A stretch of 64,000 nucleotides of DNA from Thraustochytrium sp. TN22 (taxonomy: Eukaryota > Sar > Bigyra > Thraustochytrida > Thraustochytriidae). Position 1 is the first letter of the stretch, and every line of letters begins with the position of its first letter. This document shows, one piece after another, positions 19,401 to 26,774 of the stretch. The position numbers and the translations under genes are program-made. Location: positions 1 to 64,000 of the forward strand of contig JABLUY010000200.1 in NCBI GenBank assembly GCA_013306675.1, in the 5' to 3' direction. Under the pieces are notes generated by a model. The model searched no databases, was not told the origin of the DNA, and saw only the letters and a list, made by a program, of their open reading frames with translations.

Positions 19401-19623
19401 TGCCGCTGCGCCGCTTGCCGCGGTCGCCGGCCGTCGCGCCGCCGCCGGCCGCCTTGGTTGTGCGCGGCGGCTCGCACCTCAGCAGGGACTCGGGCCGCAC
19501 CACCTTGACGCGGGCGACGGCTCCGCCGTTCCCGCCGCTGGCCGCGGCGGCGGCAGCGGCCGCTGCTGCGCCGCCGCCGCCGCCGTTCCCGCCCGCCGCC
19601 GCGGCGCCCTTGGCGGACGCCAT
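16411..19623 (-). CDS. AGC-family serine/threonine kinase with a giant activation-loop insert
   Basis: 1,070 residues from the ATG at 19621-19623 (MASAKGAAAAGG); the frame is open upstream but contains no ATG. The catalytic domain begins near residue 399 with the glycine loop IGTGHFGRV and the lysine motif MALKAV. The catalytic loop is HRDLKPENIL (about 522), followed by DFG (about 542), then CGTSFYMAPEM (about 735-745). The order and the end HPFFAGVDW are AGC-kinase features (S6K/RSK/AKT-like). Unusually, about 195 residues separate DFG from APE. They are Ser-rich and end with a small Cys cluster (RRRRCACGAS ... LCLCERR). Residues of about 135-390 may contain a split PH-like domain (KTSPVELVIKSDLLLWYD ... 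MYELVCVSEQERDALL), but this is weak. The C-tail is acidic and Ser-rich with no clear hydrophobic motif. Upstream signalling is unknown. Confidence 0.88.
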   Translation of the reverse strand: MASAKGAAAAGGNGGGGGAAAAAAAAAASGGNGGAVARVKVVRPESLLRCEPPRTTKAAGGGATAGDRGKRRSGSLSGASAMRRNGSLPANLMLPGAPNATGQPPPSTQAAAQGALAGGAASLGGNLVKLDHLERLRPMYACTARVRQRRRFLPSKTSPVELVIKSDLLLWYDVGSTKEPVRTVHGRRIPDLVFWMSEWELQPGLRDKEVLLRPRPRPSRRHVRGRRPHSIAGRPRVPSLAEARTQRRSVSPPPSGTRRGGGGAAQQQTKGQTQAPATGVSRQDDDLLRPAPSETRPREASDSSVASASSVILPPKTESASSLLGVSTAATFEASLNTAAAGNDAARNGGAGNAGTGAAGGSVAAAARAGLMYELVCVSEQERDALLAAASLVQQPIALSDLKPVAQIGTGHFGRVLMVKHRQTGTPMALKAVPLDRSHLDMLMMEKLVLERASTARCKAITRLLFAFHDSGALYFACELCPSGDLWALLRAKKILPEDTVRFVAAELVSALHCLHTEGIVHRDLKPENILLTATGHVKLTDFGLARFLTLSTLHLRRTRKRNVLEDVPAFGASQPRGLLAFLRRGRGPGASSPPSALSPAVLRNSSSSHASTSSIDLQPQHQSPLSSSPLSSSPPSGNGIVVASALSSSSVIGSPAPSPAHGVQNGGMVRAASVGGKISLASHFSSSSSVGTSNTPGRNRRRRCACGASSALDPSEVLCLCERRPDYDRSYTICGTSFYMAPEMLRGVGHDLMVDWWQFGCVVHELLSGSPAFYERDTKALEDRIIRAAFTPLPDVAHGKILSVSDACRDMLRRLLSHEPRARLGYGATLEVASHPFFAGVDWVRVQQGTMEPTDLLRRYTLESRASTLRPSAATQQARAAGGSDGAGASAAGGSGSDGSAAGASTGEDMDEDEDGLSEDENSRVQEPGEGPIINDPIDEDEAFLLMEEMVETKESPEIEPPVAEPDQQEDVSILLESFPGSALTDSFAPLRAGDARNGDAAHHASSGRTQPLIGAPKRFGQHKIPRRHNRRARSRADDPVPGLCFKNPEVQVYHQASLCAGFSFPPEE

Positions 19624-19713
19624 GCCGTCGGCGAGCCTGTGCCTGGGTCCGTGCCGGCGCGCGACGCTCTCGGCGTCGACGCGGAGGCCGTCTCGCCCCA
19701 CGCCGTGCCTGGC

Positions 19714-19736
19714 CTGCTCTGCTCTGCTCTGCTCTG
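19714..19736. repeat. Pentanucleotide repeat (CTGCT)4
   Basis: Four CTGCT units plus a partial, about 90 bp upstream of the AGC-kinase start codon. Confidence 0.85.
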
Positions 19737-19771
19737 CGCGTGCGTGCGCGGGGGCGGCGCCGCTCCTCGCA

Positions 19772-19806
19772 GCGCCGCGCCGCGCCGCGCCGCGCCGCGC
19801 CGCGCC
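19772..19806. repeat. Pentanucleotide repeat (GCGCC)7
   Basis: Seven perfect GCGCC units in the promoter-proximal region of the AGC kinase. Confidence 0.9.
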
Positions 19807-19872
19807 GTGCAGGGACGAGACGCGGGGCGCGCTGGCGCTTGCTCGCGGCGCGCTTTGCTTGTCGCTTGCTCT

Positions 19873-19908
19873 TTGCTTGCTTGCTTGCTTGCTTGCGTGC
19901 GTGCGTGC
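19873..19908. repeat. Tetranucleotide repeat (TTGC)6 (GTGC)3
   Basis: Six TTGC units grading into three GTGC units, upstream of the AGC kinase. Confidence 0.9.
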
Positions 19909-21266
19909 TTGTGCGCTTGCTCTCCTGCCTCTCACTCTCTCTCTCCCCCGGCCTCACTCACTGTCGTCAGTCTGCTTGCTGTTGCAACTTGCTGTTGAGT
20001 TGTTGTGTCGAGCTCGCGAAGTGGCGGGGAGGAAGGGCCGGGCGAGCTGAGGATGGACGGGGCAGGAGGAGGGAGGGCGAGGGCCCCCGCGGTGAGGCCG
20101 GGTGGCGCGGGCCGCGCGACGCCCGCCGCGTTGCGGAGCCGGGCTGCGCGTGGCGCAGCCGGTTACGGCGCGGCGGCTGGCTCAGGTTGGCTGGTTGGTC
20201 CCCGTCACGTCACGCCGCCGCCGCCGGATGCGAGAATGCGGAGGGCGATTGGGCGAGCGAGCGGGCGAGCGAGCGAGTGAGCGGCGGCGAGCTTCACTGC
20301 TCAGTCAGGGCGCGCCCGGGCTTCCGTCAATTTGTTCTTCTCCGGCTCAGCGCGGCGCCAGTGCCAGCGCCAGTGCTGGCTGACGGTAGCGTGCGGCACG
20401 TCACCGGTGCGGCACGGCGCACGGAGACTCGTGATCGACCCGACACTGCCGCCTTTTCCACGCGGCGCTGCGGACAGCAGGGCTGTTGTTGAGCTCCACC
20501 AGTGCGGCGCGGGCTCCTCCCGCGGCGGCGCGCGCCGGGTGGCGGCCGCGGTCGACTCGCCTCGCCTCGCCTGGCCAGCAAGCGGTTGCTTGCCAGGCAG
20601 CGCCGCGGCGCCGCCGCCAACGGGCCGGCCGGAGGACCACGGCTGGCAGCGCGCGCAGCCCGAGCCCGGCTGCGTCTGTTTCGCCCCCGCGAGCTTGGCG
20701 CGAGTCCCTGCGACTCGAGCGAGCGCGCCGCCGCGGGTGCGGAGCGCGGCGCCTGGCTGTCTGTTGTTGCCGGTTGGGCCCGTGCGAGCCGTGCGGCGAG
20801 GAGGTCCGACGCCGACTTGGAGCTGCCGAAGCTGCCTGGCAGCCCAGGCAGGCAGAATCAGGCTGGCTGCTGGAGCAGCTGGACCCCCCCGGCCGGCCTC
20901 GGGCCGTCACAAGCAGGCAGCCGCCGGCCACGGACGACAGCGAGCCCGGCCTGCAGTGTCAGCCTCGCACGGGACGGACGACGACAGCGCCGCGGCCACG
21001 AGAAGCCGCCTTTCGGACCTCTCTCGGCCTGGCAATTCGAGCGAGGCGAGGCAACCTCGGCCCCTTCTGCGCACGACCCTGGTCCAGCTGGCCCGGCGAG
21101 CGCAGCCTCGCGCCTCGCGAGCGGCGCGAGCCTCGCGTGCAGGAGCGCCTCCGCCGCCGCACGCCGCTCGAACCTTGAAGTTTTGCCTGCGACGATTGAA
21201 TTTTCAAAACGATTTGAATTTTCAAACTCCTGCGCGCCACGCCACGGGCCACGCCACGCCAAGCGA

Positions 21267-21291
21267 GCAACGCAACGCAACGCAACGCAAC
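21267..21291. repeat. Pentanucleotide repeat (GCAAC)5
   Basis: Five perfect GCAAC units followed by degenerate copies, just after the paired AT-rich palindromes in the 2.7-kb spacer. Confidence 0.9.
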
Positions 21292-22355
21292 GCAAGCCAA
21301 CGCAAGATCCCAAGAGCGCTCGGCCGGCCGCACGCTCGCACCTGCGAGCAGCCCCGCGCAGCGCAGCCGCCGCCGCGCAGCGCAGCTCCTCGTCGAAGCG
21401 TCTCCGCGGTCCGAGCAGCGGCGAGCAGCCAGCCTGCCAATGCTGGCAGAACAGAACTCCGTCGATCCTTCGGAATCGGAGAGGATCGACCAACGCCGGG
21501 CTTGACGGGCGGAGCGCCGCGGCCGGCCGCGCGTGCCAGGAGCTGCAGCGTCGCAGCGCCGGCGCAGCGTGTTTGATCGCGAGGAGGTCTCCTCCTTTCT
21601 TGTCTTTTCTTTTCATGCTGGCGACAGAACCAAGGCCTGGCCCCCAATGCGCGCGGGCAGGCAGCGCGTCTACGCGGGCGGCGTGGGCGGCAAGGCGGCG
21701 AGCGCCCCCGGGCGGCGCGCGCCTCATGCTCGCGCGCGCGGGCGGGAATCTCGTCCGGGGGGCGGCGCGAGAGTCGCGCGGCCACTCGCCGCCGCGCACA
21801 CGTGCCCCCCGCCATCGTTGCGGACAACCCTGTGGCGGCAGTGAAAGGGAACCAGGCGGACGAGATCGACTCGGACTCGGACTCGGACGCGATGGCGATC
21901 ATCGACTCCGGGGCGAAGGCCGCGGGCCCGCGAGACAGCGCGGGCCGGCCGGCGCCCGGCCGGGAGGGCCATGCGGCGCGATCCAGGGCCTTGCGGCGGC
22001 GTCCAGGCCGGCCCTGCTTCTTCCCCGCGCGCATCAAGGCGGCTCCGGAGCGAGCTGAATTGAGGGTTCGCCGTCGCGCCGCCTCGCGCGCTCGCGGAGG
22101 CGAGAGGTTTTTCCCTCCGGTGTCGCCGCGACCACGTGGCGCAAGCGTCGTCCGGCGCGCAAGGTGGGGCAGCGAGGCCGCGGCACTGCGGCAGCACAGG
22201 AGCAAGATCGTTTTTTGTCAGCATCATCAGCATCAGGACGGCACGCATGCGTGTGTGGTGATGGGTGTGAGTGCGTGTGTGTGTGTGAGTGAATCAGAGT
22301 GATGACGTGCAGTCCTCACAATGCTCGCCGACACCACGCTCTCGAGTCAACATCG

Positions 22356-25115
22356 TCAGGCATCGTTCTGCGGCGGCGCAGCAGGAGCAGGAGAACTTGG
22401 GGAAGACGCGGCGCCAGGCACGGAGCTGGCGTTGTCACTTGGCAGAGGACGGATGCGCGCCGTGCTGCTGCGCGCTGCACTGGGTCTGACGGCGCCCAGC
22501 GTGAAGGCAATCGTGGGGCGGCGGGACTCGGTGCTGCGGCCAACGGTCGTGTTGCGGCGCAGCTGGCGGCGGCGGATCTGCTGGAAGGTGGCCGAGCTCT
22601 CCAAGTCGTCCGAGAGCCGCGAGATGGACTGGCGGCCCCGGATGTTGCGGTCGTGCACTACGCGCGCGCCCTCGCGAGCCAGGCGCTGCTCCAGGGTGCT
22701 GCCCGCATCCAGGCCGGCCACCAACATGGCGCTGGGGCGCGGGGCATACCGGCCGCGGTGCAGCGCCTCAATGCGCGCGAGAGCCTCGGTCACCTCGGCG
22801 AGCTGTGCTCCCGTGGTGGCCTGGAGCGCGTCTAAGCGGCGGTGCAGAGTGGCACCACCCCCACCCCCTTGCGGCTCCGTGGTGGTGTCCGACGAAGGCT
22901 TCACCGTGCTCATCCCCGCCAAGCTGCGCAGACTGGGCGACGCGCCGAGCTTTTGCTGCGTACCGCGCACCACGGAGTGGCTGCTGAGGCCGCTCGAAAG
23001 CGCGCCGCTGGCGCCGGGACGACCGCCCTTGCCGCCTTGCTGCGAAGACTTCATGGAGCCCATGCCGTCGTAGTTGTCATGGCGCACGTCGCGCAAGAGC
23101 TGCTGCGCCGTCTTGGCGTCCGACACGTGCAGGTGAAGGTCCTCGTAGGTGGCCACGGCCACCTTGAGCATGTTTTCAATGGTCTTGGGCTCGGTCTCGG
23201 CAAAGGTCTCGAAGAAGTCTGTCTTGGACAACGCGTACAGCTCGCATCCCTCGGTCGCGCGCACACCGCAGGTGCGCCGGTTGGTGACGCCCAGTGCGCA
23301 CAGCTCGCCAAAGTGCGCGCCGCTCGAAAGCACCGCCTGTACCATGCCCTCCTCGTCCACCACCTCCAGCTTGCCGGATACCAGCATGTACATCTCCTCG
23401 CCGATCTCTCCGGCGTGGCAAATCCACTCGCCCTCCTCCACCTTGAGCGGAAAGAGGATGCGGATCAGCCGCGCGAAGCTCTTGGGCGAGAGGTGCTGGA
23501 AAAGCGGGTTCTGCATCACCGTCTGGTCCACGAGGAAGAAGGCCACCTCGGACCGCAGCGCCGGCGACAGGTCCTCCAGGATGCTCGACTCGTTCAGCGC
23601 CGTCTTCATCTCGTAAAAGTGCTTGTAATACTTGCGCACGCGCCGCGCCAGCTGCTTTGGGAACTTGCGGATGCGCATGTACGCCTGGATGCTGTCCATG
23701 CGCTCCGACACGAGCCGCTGGTTCGCGTCCTGGTTCGTCACGATCGACGACAGCGTCGCAATCACATACGCGTAAAATCCACTGCCAAAGACCATCGTCA
23801 CCAGGCAGTACAGCCGCTCCGCGTCCGACTGCGGCACAATGTCGCCGTAGCCCACCGTCGTCATGGTCGTGATGGCCCAATAGATGGTCGCGAGGTACTG
23901 CGACAGGAGCGACTCGTCCGTCATCCCGTACGTGTTGGCCCACGAGTCCGAGTAGAACGAGCCGGACGCGCGCGAGACAAAGGCCCACCCACATGCGTCA
24001 ATATGCGCGATCAAAGAGGTCGTCAAGAAGATGCGCAACAGCTTGAAGCGCACTACCGACAGGTTGATGTCGTCCTCGAAGCGCTCTACGAGCCACGGCA
24101 GCTTCATGATGCGTGCCAGCTTCGTCAGCTTCAAGATGCGCCCCACCTTGAGAATCTTGCCCGCTTTGAGGACCTTGGCGGACTGGAGGCTGTCCAGCGA
24201 CGACACGAAGAGATCGATCGGCACCGAACTCACCAAGTCCACAAAAAAGTACGTTCGCACGTAGTTCCTGGCGATCGCGCCGGGCCGCATCTCCGTTGCA
24301 CCCTCCTTGGTCACATACCCAGTCCGGAAGTTAAGCGCTATGTCCGCAACAAAGAAGGCGTCGATGAGCTGCTCGAAATACCACATCCCGCTGCCAACCA
24401 CCAGGTCGGCCTCAAAGCCGATGCGAAACGGCGTGATGAGCGCCACATACACGAGGAGCAGCAGCGACGCGAGGTCCCACGCCACGCGCCGCTTCGAGTC
24501 GGGCGCCAATAGCAGCCAGTTCCGCTTCTTCTTGCGCCGGAACGACATCTGCGAGATGTCCTTTTCAATGCGGGACAGATTGAAGCGCGTGTACGACTTG
24601 CCCAGTTTGGGCTTGCCTTCCGTCTCTGCGGCCTCCTTCGGGCTTGGCGCCGTGGCGACAGCTGTGTCTGTGCCACTGCCACTGGGCCTGCCTTCGGTCG
24701 GCTCACACGCTGCCGTCTCCTCTGGGCAGCCCTCCAGGACGCTTTCCTGGTGCAAGACAGAGAATCGCGAGATCACGTTCGTCGAACCGAGGACTGAGTC
24801 GTGCCGCGACACGCGCCGACGCGCATTCTCTCGGCTCGTTGCCGTGCTTTTTCGCGTCACGGCCGCCGCCTTGTCGCTCCCAAGGCGCTCATTGGGTGCG
24901 CCTTGTCCCTCTGCTGTGCCCTGGCTGGAAAGAGCAGCCTCTGCAGCATCTCCAGGACCTGCACCAGCAATAGAATTACCTTCAGCTCCACCAGCATCAG
25001 CAGCACCAGCGGCACCGACAGGTGCTGCGGCGCTTCTGTGCACCGATTCTCCGTCCTTCTCGCCACTGTCTGTCCATGCTACGCTGCGCCGTGGGGCGCC
25101 TGCTGTGCCCGACAT
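22356..25115 (-). CDS. Cyclic-nucleotide-binding-domain K+ channel (HCN/EAG/plant-type superfamily)
   Basis: 919 residues from the ATG at 25113-25115 (MSGTAGAPRRSVAW); slightly more upstream sequence is open but lacks an ATG. A long cytoplasmic N-terminus leads to six membrane segments beginning near residue 208 (VAWDLASLLLLVYVALITPF). S4 is basic, with the spaced Lys/Arg pattern in VLKAGKILKVGRILKLTKLA. The pore (about residue 415) reads TTMTTVGYGDIVP; GYG predicts K+ selectivity. A C-linker follows (RKFPKQLARRVRKYYKHFYE), then a cyclic-nucleotide-binding domain at about 548-670 (EEMYMLVSGKLEVVDEEG, then GAHFGELCAL, with a Thr-Cys-rich beta7 RRTCGVRATEG). The GELCAL phosphate-binding cassette is present, but the usual Arg after R(T/S)A is not obvious, so ligand binding is uncertain. 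It sits in the plasma membrane and sets membrane potential. Confidence 0.92.
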   Translation of the reverse strand: MSGTAGAPRRSVAWTDSGEKDGESVHRSAAAPVGAAGAADAGGAEGNSIAGAGPGDAAEAALSSQGTAEGQGAPNERLGSDKAAAVTRKSTATSRENARRRVSRHDSVLGSTNVISRFSVLHQESVLEGCPEETAACEPTEGRPSGSGTDTAVATAPSPKEAAETEGKPKLGKSYTRFNLSRIEKDISQMSFRRKKKRNWLLLAPDSKRRVAWDLASLLLLVYVALITPFRIGFEADLVVGSGMWYFEQLIDAFFVADIALNFRTGYVTKEGATEMRPGAIARNYVRTYFFVDLVSSVPIDLFVSSLDSLQSAKVLKAGKILKVGRILKLTKLARIMKLPWLVERFEDDINLSVVRFKLLRIFLTTSLIAHIDACGWAFVSRASGSFYSDSWANTYGMTDESLLSQYLATIYWAITTMTTVGYGDIVPQSDAERLYCLVTMVFGSGFYAYVIATLSSIVTNQDANQRLVSERMDSIQAYMRIRKFPKQLARRVRKYYKHFYEMKTALNESSILEDLSPALRSEVAFFLVDQTVMQNPLFQHLSPKSFARLIRILFPLKVEEGEWICHAGEIGEEMYMLVSGKLEVVDEEGMVQAVLSSGAHFGELCALGVTNRRTCGVRATEGCELYALSKTDFFETFAETEPKTIENMLKVAVATYEDLHLHVSDAKTAQQLLRDVRHDNYDGMGSMKSSQQGGKGGRPGASGALSSGLSSHSVVRGTQQKLGASPSLRSLAGMSTVKPSSDTTTEPQGGGGGATLHRRLDALQATTGAQLAEVTEALARIEALHRGRYAPRPSAMLVAGLDAGSTLEQRLAREGARVVHDRNIRGRQSISRLSDDLESSATFQQIRRRQLRRNTTVGRSTESRRPTIAFTLGAVRPSAARSSTARIRPLPSDNASSVPGAASSPSSPAPAAPPQNDA

Positions 25116-25885
25116 GCGCAGGCGCTCGCGCCTGGAGCGCGACGCGCCCGCCAAACGTGGCCAAGCGCCAGCTACGTTTCCAAGCTTTGCGCAGCAAAAC
25201 GTGCTCTGCCTTTGTTAGCTCCATGTGCGTCCGTATCGAAAAAAAGTGAGTCCTCCGAGTCGGCGTCCTCAGCGGCCCTCGCTCTAGCTAGTCCGTTGTG
25301 CACGCACTGCCCTATTGCATATTTCCCGGCACGATAAATGTCGTCCAGTATGGCCGGTGCGCCGTCCTGGTTCCAACGCCGTGTACCCTGCGTTTGAGGC
25401 GTTCTTGTCCGGAAGCGCCCTGACTGGAGGAAGTTCTTGCACAGGAAACGGCTGGCTCGTCATTCCACTGGCCACCGGGGGCACGAAGCGGGGTGGACGC
25501 AAGTACCTCCAGCTGCTGGCTGGAAAGGCGATGATGCCAGCGGGTGGCGCCTACATGGGCACGGCAGCCGTGGTAAGGCGGCCGTGGTCCCGACACGGCC
25601 CGGCCCGGAGAACGACGGCGAACGACGGCGTCTGCCACTGCCGGCGTCTCAGAAGGTGCGCACTGCACTTGCCATGGCCACTGCAGGCTGCACTTGCGCG
25701 AGAACGCGAGCCTCGCTTGAGAATGCGAACTTTAGCTGTGGGCGCGCGAACCGCGCGAACAAACGCCGCGAGGTCGTCAAGCGCGGTCCAGCTGGGCTGG
25801 ATGCCGGTCGGCCTTGGCACGCAGAGTAGACTGCTGCCCAGCGCAGCGCAGCGCAGTGACGTGACGTGACGTGACGAGCGACGCC
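25116..25885. other. Divergent promoter region: channel (-) and small spliced gene (+)
   Basis: 770 bp with no supported gene. It holds a GAGTCC-type cluster at about 25248-25262 near the channel start. At its right end it holds CAGCG (3 units, 25839-25853) and TGACG (4 units, 25857-25876) pentamer repeats, the latter ending only 10 bp before the next gene's ATG. TGACG units are also CRE-like half sites, though here they may simply be a microsatellite. Confidence 0.4.
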
Positions 25886-26572
25886 ATGTCGGACGGACGG
25901 GCTCCACGATGTAGGTTCGAAGGCCAGGCGCCGCGCCATGAAGCTGGCCCAGCTCTTGGCTAACTACGTCAGCATCGGGTCGCGCGTACAGGGGAGTTCC
26001 CGCGCAGGGACTGCGTAGACCTCGCGATCGACGCGTGCAAGGGCGAGCCGCCCGAATGGCACACACCGCAGCACCGCCGGCACACGGACGAGGAGCACGT
26101 GCGCAAGGGCATCGCGGACTTTGAGGTGCACGCCGGAGTCCGCGGCAGCGTGTATGCGTGCATGTCCAAGTCGCAGCTCCTCGAGCTGCTGCTGGTCAAG
26201 CTCCCCGTAAGCCTCGAGATCCTCCTTGGCGGCACCCCGCAAGCCGCCCTCGCAAAGCCGGGCGTTGTCCGAAAGCAGTCAAAGCAGGATCTCGTTGACA
26301 TTGCGCTCGTCGCTGAGCAGCGCCTTGAGGAGTACCAACAGCAGCTCGAGGAGGCCGCGCTGCGTGGCGACGATGAGGACGAAGCTGCCGTCCAGGAGGA
26401 AGGTGAGGAAGATGACGAAAGCACAGAAGACGACGCCCGCGATCTGCTGGAGTACAAGAGCGCGGATGCCTCGAGCCAAGGCTTGGCGACGTTAGACGTG
26501 GACGCGGGGCGGCGTATTCGCCTTGTTACGTGCGAGGCAGCGCACCAGGTTCTCCCTCGTTTCTTTCCCTAA
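25886..26572 (+). CDS. Hypothetical protein with one predicted intron (25911-25991)
   Basis: A 474-bp frame with strong protein character ends at 26572 but has no ATG near its natural beginning. Joining 25886-25910 to 25992-26572 gives an in-frame protein of about 201 residues (MSDGRAPRWEFPRRDCVDLA...). The inferred 81-bp intron starts GTAGGT, ends TACAG, and has a CTAAC branch-point-like motif about 30 bp before the acceptor. Without splicing, this ATG frame hits a TAA within the intron. The product is mixed helical with a short hydrophobic helix (LLELLLVKLPVSLEILLGG) and an acidic C-terminal third (EEEGEEDDESTEDDARD). I recognise no domain. The intron is an inference from frame, splice signals and branch motif; a frameshift is the alternative. 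It is the only gene here whose frame appears to require an intron. Confidence 0.55.
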
Positions 26573-26654
26573 GCAAAAAATCAGCCAGCTTTTACGCTCC
26601 TTCTTTTCCTTCTCAAGGCCAGAAAACAAGTCATCACCCGAGGTCGACGCCAAC

Positions 26655-26698
26655 GGCAAGCCTACGGCAAGCCTACGGCAAGCCTATGGCAAGCCTAC
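26655..26698. repeat. 11-bp tandem repeat, 4 copies (GGCAAGCCTAC)
   Basis: Four copies, one with a single substitution, in the short convergent spacer between the spliced gene and the ABC1 fusion gene. Confidence 0.9.
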
Positions 26699-26774
26699 GC
26701 CAAGACGCGTTGCCCACGAGGACTCGGATACTACCACATGGAAACAGAGATAGTTCAGGGTCACGGTCAGGACA

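Larger units (their letters stand above)
19624..22355. other. 2.7-kb gene-free spacer with microsatellites
   Basis: The spacer runs from the AGC-kinase start to the stop codon of the channel gene, both on the minus strand. Next to the kinase lie pentamer and tetramer repeats (annotated separately). At 21196-21226 two AT-rich palindromes sit in otherwise GC-rich sequence: TTGAATTTTCAA, then TTTGAATTTTCAAA 17-18 bp later. At 21868-21887 a GACTCG hexamer run occurs. Several long plus-strand frames (for example 20502-22058) have the Arg/Ala/Gly/Pro-rich, motif-free composition of random GC-rich DNA, so I do not call them genes. Confidence 0.45.

Noticed and set aside
20502-22058. 518-codon plus-strand frame in the 2.7-kb spacer
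   Set aside because: No motifs, Arg/Ala/Ser-rich, and interrupted by microsatellite sequence; typical random open frame at this GC content.
22842-24512. Long plus-strand frame opposite the K+ channel
   Set aside because: Antisense shadow; His/Arg/Leu-rich with no motif.
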